Source: Astur gentilis
Lineage: Eukaryota; Chordata; Aves; Accipitriformes; Accipitridae
Length of the DNA: 64,000 bases
Reading direction: 5' to 3'
NCBI RefSeq assembly: GCF_929443795.1
Contig: NC_064919.1
Coordinates: forward strand, 29,201,000 to 29,264,999
Made by a program: the position numbers and the translations under genes. Shown one piece after another: positions 1 to 13,600 of this stretch (the stretch's first letter is position 1; each line of letters opens with the position of its first letter). The notes beneath the pieces were generated by a model that saw only the letters and a program-made list of their open reading frames with translations, ran no database searches and was not told where the DNA came from.

Positions 1-3000
1 ACAAGGGAGCTGAGTGCTCTATGACCGCTCAAAGCTCAGGTTCACCTCACGTCTCCAGGAGGCCTTTGCTTTTCCCTTTTCATCCTCTCTTCCAGATTCC
101 CTATGAATCCTCCAAATACTTCCTTCTGGTTTTGGAAATCCCCTGCAATTCCCACATGATGAGCTCCCTGCCAGGGTCCATAATTGGAGCTCATAGTGCT
201 CTGCTGTCCCACTTTCAAAAACCACTGTCCCCGACTTGATGCTTACTTCCATGCCATGGGCTCTAACCACTTCCTCTTTCTTTTAAGCATTACTTACTCC
301 TGCCCTGTTCACTTTTTCTCCTGTTGCCAGGACTGCTTTTGTCCACCTCTTTCTACCTGTTCTATATTTTGTTCACATATAAGTTCCTTATGAACTTGCA
401 TTACATATTTGGTTCCATGCCAAAGGTACCATTTTCCCCTATGCCTCCCCTCTCACTGTTGCCACTGGTTTGGATCCTGTCTGAGTGAGGACTCACTGGG
501 CATGGGACAACATGATTCCTTCCCTGTGACATATTTCCTGCTTTCTATTTTATACCTTGTCTTTCTACTTGAAGAAATCAACAAAACCCTTCATGGTGCC
601 AACATTTCAGCATGGCTTCAACATTCTTCTGGGCCACAGAGGACAACTGGGATAGGGAGGAGGTGGGCCAATCGGGCATAGCACGTCAGTCCAGTTCTGT
701 TTTCTGAGTCCTGCCAAAATCAACAGGGTCATCCAGTCTGCTGCCACGTGACACACACATAAACAGCCAAAAGACATTAGACCGACTGCATTGTAGGTCC
801 TCAGCCCTTGACCACAAAGCAGAACATGGCAGCTGATATCTTAAGCATCAGCAAATATTCTCAGCAATTAGGGAACTAATTAAAAGATCATAATTGAATA
901 ATAATAAGGTGTTTTCTTTTTATGACAATGGCCTGGAGTAAACCAATTTTTCTATGTGACCTTTTTCCTGGCTATCAGGAACAACTACATCCTGACCAAA
1001 AAAACCCCAAATTTCAGGCTCAATCTTGAGGTGTTTCTTACCCGGGGAAGATGCAATTATTAACAATTTAAGAGGAAACTCAAGTTATAATTATACAGAG
1101 AAGTCTAGTAATTACATCTTTGGAGATATAATTGGCTAAAAACCAATGGCGATATTTTAGCTGGAAGAAATGTTAAATTGAAGCAGCCAAATTAGTTGTG
1201 GTCTTAGCAATGATTATTTGTGAGAGTAGGAGTAAATCTGAGTATACCATTTTATGCAATGTAGCGTAAAGGCACTAGAACACTGTAAGTGAAAATTACA
1301 CAGCAGTCTTAAGCAATAATTGATCAGGGGTATAATCTAAAAAGAGTGACATCTATTATAAGGTGAAATCATTCCTTTTGGCTATTTTTATTTTAACTCA
1401 CTTAATTTTTACCATACCAAGGTTTTTAATTCTGTTCATGCATGTACCGTCTGTTCATTAAAAAAAGAGATCAAAAAAGCAGTGCCACAACTGAGATGAG
1501 AAACCATTATTAGGAAGCTGTTGAAAACAAAAAATTCTCGTTTCTGATATCCAGGCCTAAATACTTTAAGCCCTTCTAGGGAAACAATTTTTCTTCACAT
1601 CTGAACAATCCAAATAAGCTTGATGTTACTTGTATGTTTCCTTAATGTTCCTGATTTCTAGATTGGTGGAAGAGAAAGTTGAGCATTCATCTCTGATATC
1701 TCAATCGGTGAGCCAGCTTCCTATTGCCCAGCCAGGCCACCATGCCTGAGCTCCCCATCCCTTCATAGTTTTGAGAACAGAAAAAGATTCATATCAGGAA
1801 TTCTCCAGCCTTCACTAAATATGCCGTATTCAACCCTCAGTTCCCAGGAAAAACATTTCAGGGGGTGACCAGAAGTCAGTCTAAAAATCCCTCCACTTTT
1901 TCTTGTTGACAAGTCCTAACTGAATTTTCACTGTATTTTAGATAATCTCAAGTCAAAAGTGATGTGATTTTAAACTGCCTTATACTTAACTGGTAGAAAT
2001 ATTTAAAGAAGAAAGAGGAATAACTGCATTCTGTCATGAGTTTCATGCTGGGGTAACACAAGCACAAAACACTACTGTAACATATAAACAACTTAAACTG
2101 CCTTCAGCTGCATTACCATGCAGCCACTAATGCCATGGGGCATCGAGCCGTTCAGCTGTGTGTACATGCACAGAAATCGAGTAACCAAATCAACAGCAGT
2201 ACAGTTTCATCCTGTGCAATACCTCCAGAAAACGTATTTAGACTCTGGAAGTGAAGACAAACTGTCAGACTGGAGTATTTGAACTCATTTCACCTCAGAG
2301 GGCCTGAAAACTTCTACTCTGTAAAATTACATTTCAGCTTCTGGTCCCAAACCCAGACAAAAATAAACATCCAAGGACAGAAATGTTGATCTTTTACCAC
2401 TGTTGTTTATTCCAGTTATTTTTAAAAATGCTTCTTAACAATCTTGAAATTAATTAGCTATATGTGTGTACACACAGGCCAGCCACAGGAAACTCATATT
2501 TCTTTATTAAAAATTAATACATAGCACTGTATCACTTCCTTTGCCCTTGCTTTCTGTTTTCTCCTCTCACTAATGGAACCCACAATAATACTTAGAATAT
2601 ACATTATGCTAATGCACAGATCACATTAAATAACTTATCTACCTTACAGACTCATTTCCTGTTAACATTCTTATAAAATCATGGTGCTTATTTTGATGAG
2701 GCAAGTGACAACTTGTATCAGTTTATTTAATTATATTAAAGTGCCAAAAGAAAAACATTGTATTGGTTTTAGTTGGCATTATAAACCCCTGATTTCCTAA
2801 GTCAAGGCTCTTGTACCATTACATGCTGTTCTTTAACATTTGCAGCAACTTTGTACCAGGTATTTGTTATACAGTATTGTTTATGTTACCATAGCACTTT
2901 GGAGCAATAGTAATGCCTCAGGAATATACTGTTCCTCTCCAGTAATTCTTAAGCTAAGCTAAACTACCTTGTCTCTAAAATCTTTCTTTATAAGTTAACA

Positions 3001-3258
3001 GCTCAACAATTCAACAATTTTTTTCTTAGAATTCTAATAATTCTTCGTTGTCCTATATACGAAACTTGGATGTATTCTACATCCAAGACAGAGGTTGTTT
3101 TAGTTGCATGATTATTGTTTTAACTAAACTTGATTCAGTTGAGAAACAACTATATTTTTCTGTTAATGGTCATATATTTAAATATACGATTTTGATCTAT
3201 AGCTCCTTTTTCTTTTAAAGTATGAATCCTATCAGGGTCATTCCACAAAGAAAGCTGA
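1..3258. other. Intergenic DNA, no gene recognised
   Basis: AT-rich single-copy-looking sequence. Short open frames in the first 700 bases have no recognisable domain and no convincing splice context. No LTR, CR1 or tandem repeat of note was seen. It probably lies in the large intergenic space beyond the 3' end of MACIR. Confidence 0.5.
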
Positions 3259-3263
3259 CATGG
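3259..3263. repeat. Probable target-site duplication, left copy (CATGG)
   Basis: These five bases flank the solo LTR. The matching right copy at 3864-3868 differs by one base. Five-base duplications are usual for ERVL-type insertions. Confidence 0.45.
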
Positions 3264-3863
3264 TGTCATGGTTTAACCCCAGCCAGCAACTAAAGCCCCA
3301 CACAGCCACTTGCTTACTTCCCCTCCACCCAGTGGGATGGGGGAGGAAATTGGAAGAGTAAAAGTGAGAAATCTCGTGGGCTGAGATGAAGACAGTTTAA
3401 TAGGTAAAGCAAAAGCCACGCACACAAGCAAAGCAAAACAAGGAATTCATTCACCACTTCCCAACGGCAGGCAAGTGTTCAGCCATCTCCAGGAAGGCAG
3501 GGGTCCATCATGCATAATGGTTACTTGGAAAGACAAACAACACCATCACTCCAAACGTCCCCCCCTTCCTTCTTCTTCCCCCAGCTTTATATGCTGAGCA
3601 TGACATCATATGGTACGGGATATCCCTGTGGTCAGTTGGGTTCAGCTGTCCTGGCCAAGTCCCCTCACAATCTCCTGTGCACTCCCAGCCTACTTGCTGG
3701 TGGGGTGGGGTGGGAAGCAGAAAAAGCCTGGACTCTGTAAGCACTGCTCAGCAGGAAGGTAAACATCCCTGTATTAACACTGTTTCCAGCACAAATCCAA
3801 AACATAGCCTCATACTAGCTACTATCAGGAAAATTAACTCTATCGCAGGCAAAACTAGCACAC
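3264..3863 (-). mobile_element. Solo LTR, avian ERVL-type, minus orientation
   Basis: The element starts TGTCATGGTTTAACCCC and ends ...ACTAGCACA, so it has TG...CA termini. Read on the minus strand it has the layout of an LTR promoter. A TATA-like ATATAAAGC lies at 3584-3592 and an ATTAAA polyadenylation-type hexamer at 3396-3401. It shares landmark blocks with the proviral LTRs at 18.7 and 25 kb: the GGGATAGAGTTAA start block, the CCATACCAT box before the TATA, and the CCCATCCCAC block before the 3' end. It is clearly diverged from them. No internal sequence is attached, so it is a recombined solo copy. The right edge is uncertain by a base or two. Open frames within it are not genes. Confidence 0.8.
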
Positions 3864-6800
3864 ATCGATTGTTAATAAAGCTAAATATCACTACAAGAGA
3901 CATCTCTGACTGAGCTGTTTTTAAACATAGATTCCCACCATTGCATTTTATTCTGCCATTGAGACATTGGCTTTTTAGACCACAAATGCAGAAAAAAAAA
4001 ATCCCTTTTTTTCAATGAGTGCAGATGTGGACTATTATACTTTAGCATACTTAATGCCACCTCATTGCTTCTGTAAAGCGCTATCCTACCTAAATCTGTT
4101 AACGTTTGCCCAATTAGAAATTCTTCGTACAGAAAACCAGCAAGAGTCTACTTTGAAAAAATAAAGTTCACTTTCTATGGAAAGGAGATTTCTTATCAAG
4201 CCCTCTAAATCCTATTAATAAGGATTGCTACTAGCATTAAACCAAAAAAAATTCAGGGTTCTTTTTCCCCCTCAACAGGTATAATTTCTTTCAAGCTGAT
4301 TTCACCATTGCGCACCTCCTGTCTGTAGTTATTTTCCACTTTAACTTCAGAAAAAAATCTACTATAGAGTTCAAGAATAAAAAATAATCTTTCCATGTTA
4401 GTACTAATAATTCATGAAAGATTGTCATCAAGATGGAAGACAGGCTGCATCTGGAAAAACCTAGAACCAGCACTACATGAGAATGGATCCTATGATTTTA
4501 GCCAAAAAAAGTATAAAACAAGTAATACAGATGAATGTTTGAGAAAGTGGCCTTGCTGAAACAAACAAGTTCTGACTAAACTCTCTTACAGACAGAGCAT
4601 TCATTTTTTTTTCCCTCAACAAAAAGAAAACATTTTATAAGGAAAAATGAATCTTGTATAAAGCAAACTAGATACGATGCCAAAAGAACTCTCTTGCTTT
4701 GAGTTATCAAGATTTCTCCTTACTCACCACCCATAGCAATACCATCAGGTACCCAGAAATTATATGGTTTAAATAATATTAAATGGTTATAAAATAAAAC
4801 AGCAATTAAGCCCTTTTTTGAGTTGCTTCCAGTTCTCTGCCTTCCAGACAGAAAGCTTAGTTTCACCAAGAAAGAAAAGGAATAAATTCTTCAATTTTCA
4901 TTCTGAGTTCAATTCTGCTAGAAATTCTAAGGAAGAGAAAATTGTCCTCAATCTGTGAGGCATGGTTCCCTTTTTCTATGCCAGGGAGATTTCAACCTGT
5001 CCTTATAAGTACCCTCATCATCAAAAATGACAATGCTATAGTTCTTACATAGAAAGAATTTTAAAAAAATAAATACATAATCTCAGCCCATGCATAATTT
5101 AGAAAAGTTGATTAACTAATTACACCAACTAAGAGTAAAACTATAGACAAAAGAAAGAAAAAAAAAAGCACAAATGAAATTAAATTAAATGAGCTCTTTC
5201 TTTTTTTTTTACTGCTATTATTATCTTTAAGGGTTATAATACGTAGAAGCCTGCAACAGAAGAGATGCTGTACAAACATGTCAAAAGACATAAGTCATTT
5301 AACCAACACAGAGGTTACAATGTAAGTGAAAAAGAACAAAAAGTATAGGAGCAATAAAGCCATGGACTACACTGGCAGATGACAAGAGAAGTGAATTTTG
5401 TCTGCCTACCCTTGCATGGACTAGATTTGCTCTAAATAATTAACTACACATGATCTCACTCAAGCCCAGAAAAATATATAAAGCTGTGTTAACCAGTTAT
5501 CTTAGTAGGACTTGTTATTTCAAACACAGAACTGGAATAGCATGGTTAGGTTGCCTGCACACTTGACGTAGATATCATAGCAACTTCTCCATCACACTTC
5601 TGTTTCACCCCTCTCCTGCAAAGAAGTCATATGATTTCTGCAAGACTATACAGGAGACAGCATCATAGGTAGAAAAAGAATGCAGCTCTGCAGGATGCCT
5701 CCCAAAATCATTGCTAGTTAGCTCTAGAAATTCAGTTACATTCACACTCAGACCACATTTTTGAGGAAGTACCAAAGAAAATTTATGATTAACTTTCTTC
5801 ACTGTAAGCCTCTTTTTCTTTTGTGCTGACACTTAATCTCTCTAAGTATCATTTTCTCAGCTGCTTCTTACTGTTTCAGGATACACATGAAAACATCACT
5901 TAAGAGCAACAGATTTTTTTTTGTGTATGCCTTAGTAAGCCTAACAAAGCTGTTCAGTAGCCTGACAAAGCAAAAGGAACTTTCACAACAAGGTATGTTT
6001 TGGCCTGTATTATTGCAAAAAACAAGGAGGAGTGATAGCATCTAACAGAGAGACAAGTTTAATAACATAAAAGCAGGGAAATTATCCAACAAAATTCCAA
6101 TTAACAGAAATCATGCCTGCTTTGGCTTACATTTTTGTAGTTATCTCTAGGCATTACTTGCTCTTACTATCAAATAACTTGACAAATTTAATGGAAAACT
6201 GAACACACAATGTGAAATAGGAAATGTTATCGTAACTCTGTCTTCTCATAAACTCTCCTATACAGAAGCCCTAAGGTGCTTTTTCACATTAATTAATCTT
6301 CAGTTCTGCTGGTTGCTACATTAAGTACAACACTAGTTCTTCAATGTATTTATTTTCTAGAAATACCAATGTAACTTAAATATAGCATTGACAATCAAGT
6401 TTGATTGTGAAGAGTTTGAAATTCAGGCTCTGATCCTGCAAGATGACCTGTGCATGCAAACCCTGTCACTCTTAAGGAACTTGGTCAAAATGGAGCACTT
6501 CTTCCTTCATTTTTGTAAGAGATCACTTCCAGCAATGTTTTAACTTAAAACTGTTCAGTAAATTCAGACTGAGCTCGCAAACAGTTTGGGGAATGGCTAA
6601 AGACAAGTACCACTTTAGTTCAGAGCTTTCAAATAATTTTTTCTTGTCTTTAATTTCTCTTCAGACACATGTTCTTTATTTTATAAACATCAACTACCAT
6701 GCCTAAAAGCAAGAGAAACAATACCTCCAGAGAGTGGGTTTGGGGTCATCTCTGTGGTTCCAAAACATAAGGAGGACTCGGGACTCCAACTCTACTGTGA

Positions 6801-7901
6801 ATGAAGCAAAGTTTTTCAGCTTAAGTCAATTACAATTTTCAGACATGAATGCCTAAAATCACCTAATTTGCACTCATGCTTTGTATTTGAACCTGCTGGC
6901 TTCAGTAGGAGCAGCAGGTATTCGTATCTTTAATAAAAGATCATTCACATTCATGAGTAATAGTTAAATTCATACACATTTAAAATGCTGGTGCCTAGTT
7001 TCAAAGACCTTTGTTTTTCATAGGCTATGGGAAAAACTACTAAAAACAAAGCAATTATTTCACTAATTATTTAAAGAAACTGTTGTGACATTTAATATTC
7101 ACATAAGTAGAACAAATTGCAATATCCTCTGAAACCAAGCAGGTTGGTTGCTAAGGCTGCATGAAAATAGTAGGATTTTCCAGGTTCACTCAAAATTTAT
7201 TTTCATCAAATAACAAAGAAAATGCTGGTTTGGCAATAAATTCATATCAAATGGCACATTTCTACCAGATTCACAGCAAAAAAAAAAATTATTGGGGTTT
7301 TTTTTGGTGAAAAATTGTCCTCAGTGAACACAATTTTTATAGAAAGGATCAGAAATAGATGTACCACTTTTAAGCTGAAGACTCTTGCAAATGTGCTTTA
7401 AAATTAACAGTAACCAAATGTCAAATAGAGGAAAGAAATTGAAAGCAAACTCATTGCATTGATTGTATTCCTCTCTCATTTTTTTGCCATGAATAGGTGA
7501 AATACTATATTCTTTCCATAGCTGCTAGTGTAAAAATCTATGAAATGGTTGTGGTTTATTCTCTTTTTGCAAATACTGTTCTTTTTGCTTCAGATTCCTA
7601 TGAAATCAGACTGTGAATTATAATAAGAAGCAAGATGACAAAGCTCAACATTTTCCAGCTAATTTTATTCTGCTTAAAGTATTTCTGCTGTCAGCAGAAG
7701 TAAAATTTACTGCCACAGAAAAGCATAGAAAAGTCAAATGTGCTTTTCTAAAATTCAACATAACTTACATATAAATGAGGCCACACCTGTGAAGGCCTCT
7801 GTCTTTCTATTTGTTAAAGTAGGGATCAAATACCTGTCATGTGTCACCACAAAAACCACAGTAGAAATGGAGTGCCACTTATCATCCCTTTGTTCAGCAA
7901 G

Positions 7902-7940
7902 AAAAAGAGAGGAGAAAGAAAGGAAGAAAGAAAGAAAAAA
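7902..7940. repeat. GA-rich (GAAA)n low-complexity tract
   Basis: A run of AGAAAGAAAGG-type units. Ordinary simple repeat. Confidence 0.7.
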
Positions 7941-7994
7941 CTCTCTGACTTGAGAAAGAGAAATTCTTATACTCGGCATTCACAAATAATGCTA

Positions 7995-8008
7995 GTTACC
8001 CTGGCAAC
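7995..8008. promoter_or_regulatory. Candidate RFX/X-box site
   Basis: The sequence GTTACCCTGGCAAC is an imperfect palindrome. It matches the RFX-family consensus GTTRCC-AT-GGYAAC except for one spacer base. It lies in intergenic DNA far from a recognised promoter. Function is inferred only from motif similarity. Confidence 0.35.
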
Positions 8009-11000
8009 TGCCACATCACATGGGACTTAGTTTGCCTCCAGGCTCCACAGCATATTACAGAAACTTACTGGCTTTTGATCCTGAGAAGTAGGTTACATTC
8101 ACACAACACAGACACACATACACACCAGAAGATTAATACCCATGCAAGGAGTGCATTTATATTTCTAAGTAATGCTTCCTGTACTTCCTAATTTTACTAC
8201 TTAGTTCTGAAACCCTATTTGAGAGTTGATTGCAGAATTTCTTAACTCTGAATTTGAGATGAAGTTAGCCTTGTATTGATGCACAGAAAAATAGCACTAA
8301 TTGAGACCATTAGGGTAATGGGAAAGCAAGAATTCCAAATAAACTATGGGAATAATATGTACAGGGCTATTCCAGAGCACAAGTATACGAGTGTGCCACT
8401 TGGTCTGAAAGAATTTATCCATAAATCTATTTTTCCCCAGATAGTTCCAATTTTATAGTATAAAATCAGTAACAGTTTTTCCACTAACTTTTTAAAAGCA
8501 CTCCCTTTTATTTACAGTTTTGCTATTATTAAACTTACTGGGCAGGATTCTTCACTTATACAGCAATAGCTAAGACTATACAGACATAACTTTATGTCTA
8601 TCTCCTCCACTCCTGCCCAATAAAGCAAAATTTTAAGACACTTAACCACATTAAGCGAGACAACTTTGTAAAACCTGCTTTTAGTGAACTCCTTTCATCC
8701 ATTTCTGCATTTGTCTAAGTTTTCATTTGATACAGATTAATTAAAAGTACTTTGAAATCATTAACTTATATTAGCTCATGTTCCACAGATCCATTCAACA
8801 ACTTTTTATAGCATACATATTGCTGATCAGGGAGTAAGAAGTATCAGTCTCTCCCTTCATCTAGATATAACCTAATTGGAAAAGCTAATGAAACCAAAAG
8901 CAGAGCAATTGAAGAACCCATAAAATTAATTTACAGTTGGCCTAAACTTGAAACATTTCTAAAATCTGCTAACAGTTTAATGTTGTACATTGCATGTCCA
9001 CAGTCTACACCGAAATTAAAGAAAATGGTTGACAATGGTGAAATCCCCTATAATGAACTCACACAAAAAAAGAATACTTAATCTAAATATAGATTTTTAT
9101 AAATAGAAAATATATCTCAACTTCATTTGGCTTTTTATTCAGTGCAATCACATGCTTTAGTGTTAATGCACTTTTTCCTCTGTGTATTAAGGATAACATA
9201 ATTAATTTATTTCAGGATATGGGAGAAAATCTAGAGTAGATTATGATTACCTGCAGTCCAACACTAACCAAAATCCCATAGTATATTTCCTATGTGTATA
9301 ACAAGCTTTTCTGACCTTGTCTCATAAACTGTTTCCAGATTGTTTCTTCAGTGATTAAGTATCAAAGCAAAAATAGCCCTAAACCAGAAGAAAGATTACC
9401 TGGCAAAATGAGTTACTGTACTCTATCATGATCTCTCACTCTAAAAATACGTGCCTGTGCACATACACACAGCTCCAAAGAAAGCCCTCTCTTAACACAA
9501 TCATTTCCTTTTCCACATAATAAATAAACAGATCATTCCAGCGTTTCAACACTGGAGCAACGTATCTGAGTGTGTGAACCAAGTAGTGGAATCACAGCAG
9601 TGCTTGTGGGGGTGTGAGCCAGAAAAGGAGACTTTTGCTCCTGCAATGCTGCTAGCTGCTGTAGGACCCTTCAGTGCACTGGCTGATGCTCCAAGAGGCA
9701 TTTGCATGACACAATGAGACACTCCCCGAGTAAGCAGTATAGCATTACATGGCAAAATAGAACACGTTTTGTCACCAGAACAGCTGGATTACATTCCTCT
9801 TTCTCCCTGATAGTCCCATACAGCAAGGATTAAGTAATAAAACCACAGTGTACTAAAGTTTTTAAGGACATCAAACTAAGAGTGAAATGATAAACAAGGC
9901 ATCAGGACTGCAGCTTGGCAATGCAGCAGTCAGATGTAGTGTCTGGCCATGTTCTGCAGAATTTGGGTTTCCTGACAGTATATACTGTTTCAGTGATGTG
10001 GACAGCTGGGCTGACCTGACACCTTGTTGCTGCTAAAAGACTCCACTTCCCCTTCCCAACTCCCAGTAACTTTAGTCTTTTTGCACTAACTCTGGCTCCA
10101 GTTGGGCTCTACTGTTAGATGATTTAAGCCACCAAAATAGCAGAAAATGTGGTGGGTTTATCCCTGGATCTATCTTGTGTCATTCTAGCAAGATAAAGTA
10201 GCACATAGGTGATTGAGCAGTGTGACAGCCAACACAAAGTGAGTAGTGGGAATATAATAAAAGGGGCAGGGAGTTAAAATTTTAATTCATGAGACATAGT
10301 AACCCAAAATACATAGCAAAACTCTCATTTTTCACGGTTTTGGTAACATAGAACACCACAACTTTTGCAGATGTGTGTTAAAAAAATATATATTTTTTAT
10401 TATTACAGTCAGCAAATAAGGTGCTGGCTTTCATTCATAGGTATTCAGTCCAAATTTAAATTAGCACAAAATACACTATAAAACACTATTTCACACAAGA
10501 AAGGTTCTTTAAAATATAGCTGCCTCCCCACAGTAAGCAGAATGTAAGCCTGGAAATAATTTTTACATGAGAATTAGTCAGAAAAGACTAACTCATATCT
10601 CAGACTTCATCCTTAAACTCTGTGCTGTAATAGTAGTTTTCATGTAAGAGGAACAGGGAGTTTTTGAACATGTGATACGGAGGCATGCTTCTAGCCATTT
10701 AGTACGCAGACTGCACTACCACATAGGAAACTCTTGGCTCCATCCTGCTCTACATGAACATCAGCACAATGATTCAAAAAAACCTATTTAAGTAAACCAG
10801 ACCACGTGCAGTCCTCTGTTTAGTCTATGGCTGCAGCTCAGGACTTGAAAAAGACAGGAAACTTTTAATGCCATCCAATATCTTGCTCAGGAAAATCTAA
10901 ACCCTGACACTGCACTGCTGTCTAAGGAAGCCCTGGAAACTGCAAGTTTTAAAATTTTTATTATAAGCAGCAAATTCCTGTCTTAATCAATAAAACCAGG

Positions 11001-11330
11001 GGGTTCAACTGAAAAAAAGCACTTCAAAATCTATGCTTTAATACACCTAGTGAAAATGAAGTGAAATAAGAAGGCACAAGGGCACTGTGGCTAAAGATGT
11101 AGTTCAGCTGAACATGCAGTTCAATCAGAAGTTATGGATCTGATACAGATATTACTGGATGATATATTAAGATCAGACTGGACACTATAGTGGTCTCTCA
11201 CAGTCTAAAATCTTTCAGCCTGAGAACTGGGAAATGTATTCTTAAAAGTGTACTTTCTAGACTTTCTCAGAGCAATGACACTGTAATACAAGACTTATTT
11301 TTTTAATAAAGAAAATAATAAGTAAAAAAT

Positions 11331-11428
11331 AAAAAATGACATTGTCATTTTTTAATAAATGTCTTGTAATACAAGACATTTATTTTCTTTTATAAAGATG
11401 TGAGCCATTTCTCACATCTTTATAAAAG
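11331..11428. repeat. Cluster of three consecutive perfect hairpins
   Basis: Three abutting inverted repeats. The first pairs 11330-11341 with 11343-11354 around one base. The second pairs 11354-11368 with 11370-11384 around one base and contains TGTCTTGT/ACAAGACA. The third pairs 11387-11404 (CTTTTATAAAGATGTGAG) with 11411-11428 around the 6-base loop CCATTT. A motif of the second, GTAATACAAGAC, also occurs upstream at about 11283-11294. All arms are perfect and AT-rich. Confidence 0.85.
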
Positions 11429-12389
11429 CTTTCTCCTTTTTAGGATCATCCAACTGATTTCTAGGATTTGCTTATTCTTTGCATATAGGGACAATCAAAA
11501 AAACCCATAATATTAAGTTTCCTAAACCTAATCATAGACTTTGTTTTCAATCAGATATGTAAAAAAGGCTATGTTGACACTTAGCAGCCAAGTCACATAT
11601 GTTGTTCATGGATAGCTACCAAAAATAGTATTTGTGTCTAAGAAGTACAGCTGAGAGTAGCCAAATTTAGCTCAAAGTTTCCAATTGTAATTACTTTTGG
11701 ACTCATAACAGAACAAGATGAATTGCAGCACAGGAGAGAAACAATGTGATTGGGAAAGGAAGAAAGACAAGAACACAGAAATTCAAACTTCACTTAAAAA
11801 GTTTCACCAACCCAATGTTCAAGCCAATAGAAAATACATTTCAAGACACAGCCATATCTTTAAAGACAATCAAGAACATTATAAACTATTATAAAACATG
11901 GATCTACTTTTAACAGGGCTGCTTGAATTAAGATGTTTCATCCAAGGCGTGTAATAACAATTGCTCTCTCAAGAATATTTCCTGCATCTTCATCCATTAC
12001 CAGAGTTCAAGGTGGTAAGTGCAAATAAAACCTCAGGATGTTGAAAATAATTCCAGTTTTTAAGTTTGACATGAGACAAAAGGTACAGAGTAAGGAGTCT
12101 TATTTGTCATTTTCCATCATGACCTCCAAAGGAGATTGCACCTGAGATTAATAATTACCTTTTTCTCACAAACTGTTACCATATTATTACAAACATCCAT
12201 GAGGCTGGCAAGCAGATTTCTCATTATGTGAGAACCACCAAAATACAGCTCCTCTGGGCCACTGATTACTTAAGGTATCTTATACCCAAGTTTACTTTCA
12301 GTTTTAAAACCCACCTATGAACAAATGGGGCTCCCCTTCATGTTCCACCACAAAGAAAGATTTCTGTTCTGCATTCTGTTCTGAGGGTG

Positions 12390-13600
12390 TCCACCAAAAC
12401 CCAACTAACTTCCAGAACCTTCCTCACTTTCCAAAGTCCACTTCTGCCTCCCATGCCTCGACCACCTCTCCTCCAAATCTGTGGTAGCTTACATGCTTTA
12501 ATAATCTCAGGTGCACAGCCTCATCAAAGGCTTAATGAAAACCCACTAGACATCTTTATCCATGTCCTTTCTGACCCATCCAGGGAACACCCACAGTGCA
12601 ATCAGACAGGATTTCCCTTCAGACAAGCCATGCTGTTCCAACAGACCACACTCACTTGTGTGCTCAGGTCCCTCAGGTGAATGACACCCAGTCTAGGATG
12701 CTTATTTGTATTGCATTTCCATGTGGTTCAACACCTGCATGTGTTTCCTTTAAATCAAGCTGGTTCCTCTGTCCTTTCTGTTACCAAGAGGATGCTGGAG
12801 ATGACTTAGTCAAGCAACAGTAAGAAGCTAGTGTGTAATACAGACTTACCCTTCAAGTGTGCTGGCTGCAGACAGATATTTCTGCACCATCTAGGTGTGT
12901 TTTAACAGCTGCTGCTTGATCTGCATGCTTCTTAAATACATTCCTAATCTAGAGGTCAAAGGGACACCACAAGACAACACAGACTGGCACCACCTCAGCT
13001 ATGATGGGCAGCCACCCACGCCCTGAGCACAGTAACCTGTGCATGGCTGGAACATGTTTCTTCAGAAGGGATTCTACCCCCATCTGAAAATGGGACAACT
13101 CCCTTAGTAATCTGGTTTTGCAACCAATTGATTTATTTGGCGATTTAAGGAAGAAAAAAATTTATTTTCAAACAAATTTCCTTGGGCTGAGCTTTCATGC
13201 ATTTTTTTTCTCCAATTTCTAAATGAAGAGCCTCTATTTTCAATTATATATAAGCAAATAATTCTTCATTGTTTTGATAACCCATTTTTTGACCCCTCTG
13301 GTACAAAGAATTTGTTGTGTGCATGAGACTTTCCCCAACATCTTCAGCAGTAAAAAGTGACAAGGAATTCATTGAGTTTCTCTGTCATGGTCTCCCCACC
13401 CAAGCACCCCTTTGACACCTTTTCCTCATGTGCTCTCCCTGGTTCCCTAGATTACTTCCTGCTTTTGATGCATTTAGAGAACTTTTCACTACCACCTTTA
13501 GTTTCCCTAGCAAAGTGATTTTTTGAACCATCTTACACTCCTGTTTCCAATTGACCAGTCCATCATGTATTGGCTGCCTTGTCCTCTGCATTTAAGCAGG
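12390..13600 (-). mobile_element. Old, decayed CR1-type LINE fragment, minus orientation
   Basis: Reading the minus strand recovers scattered pieces of CR1 ORF2. A segment like EKLNEF lies near 13.37 kb, from the region ahead of the reverse transcriptase. A block like HGLSEGKSCL lies near 12.63 kb, followed by a broken FSKAFD-like stretch near 12.53 kb. Their order is correct for a minus-strand element. Many stops and indels separate them, so it is an ancient copy. Edges are approximate. Confidence 0.55.

Larger units (their letters stand above)
3864..12389. other. Intergenic DNA, AT-rich, no gene recognised
   Basis: About 8.5 kb without a recognisable coding exon, RNA gene or dated repeat. 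It contains a GA-rich simple stretch at 7902-7940, a near-consensus RFX-type site at 7995-8008, and the palindrome cluster at 11331-11428, all listed separately. Open frames here are short and look like chance. Confidence 0.5.

Noticed and set aside
11383..11428. MicroRNA precursor call for the third hairpin
   Set aside because: An 18-bp stem with a 6-base loop is shorter than a usual precursor, and it sits in a palindrome cluster better explained by template switching.
12387..12823. Plus-strand open frames of 97 and 75 codons
   Set aside because: They overlap the minus-strand decayed CR1 and have no similarity in their own frame.
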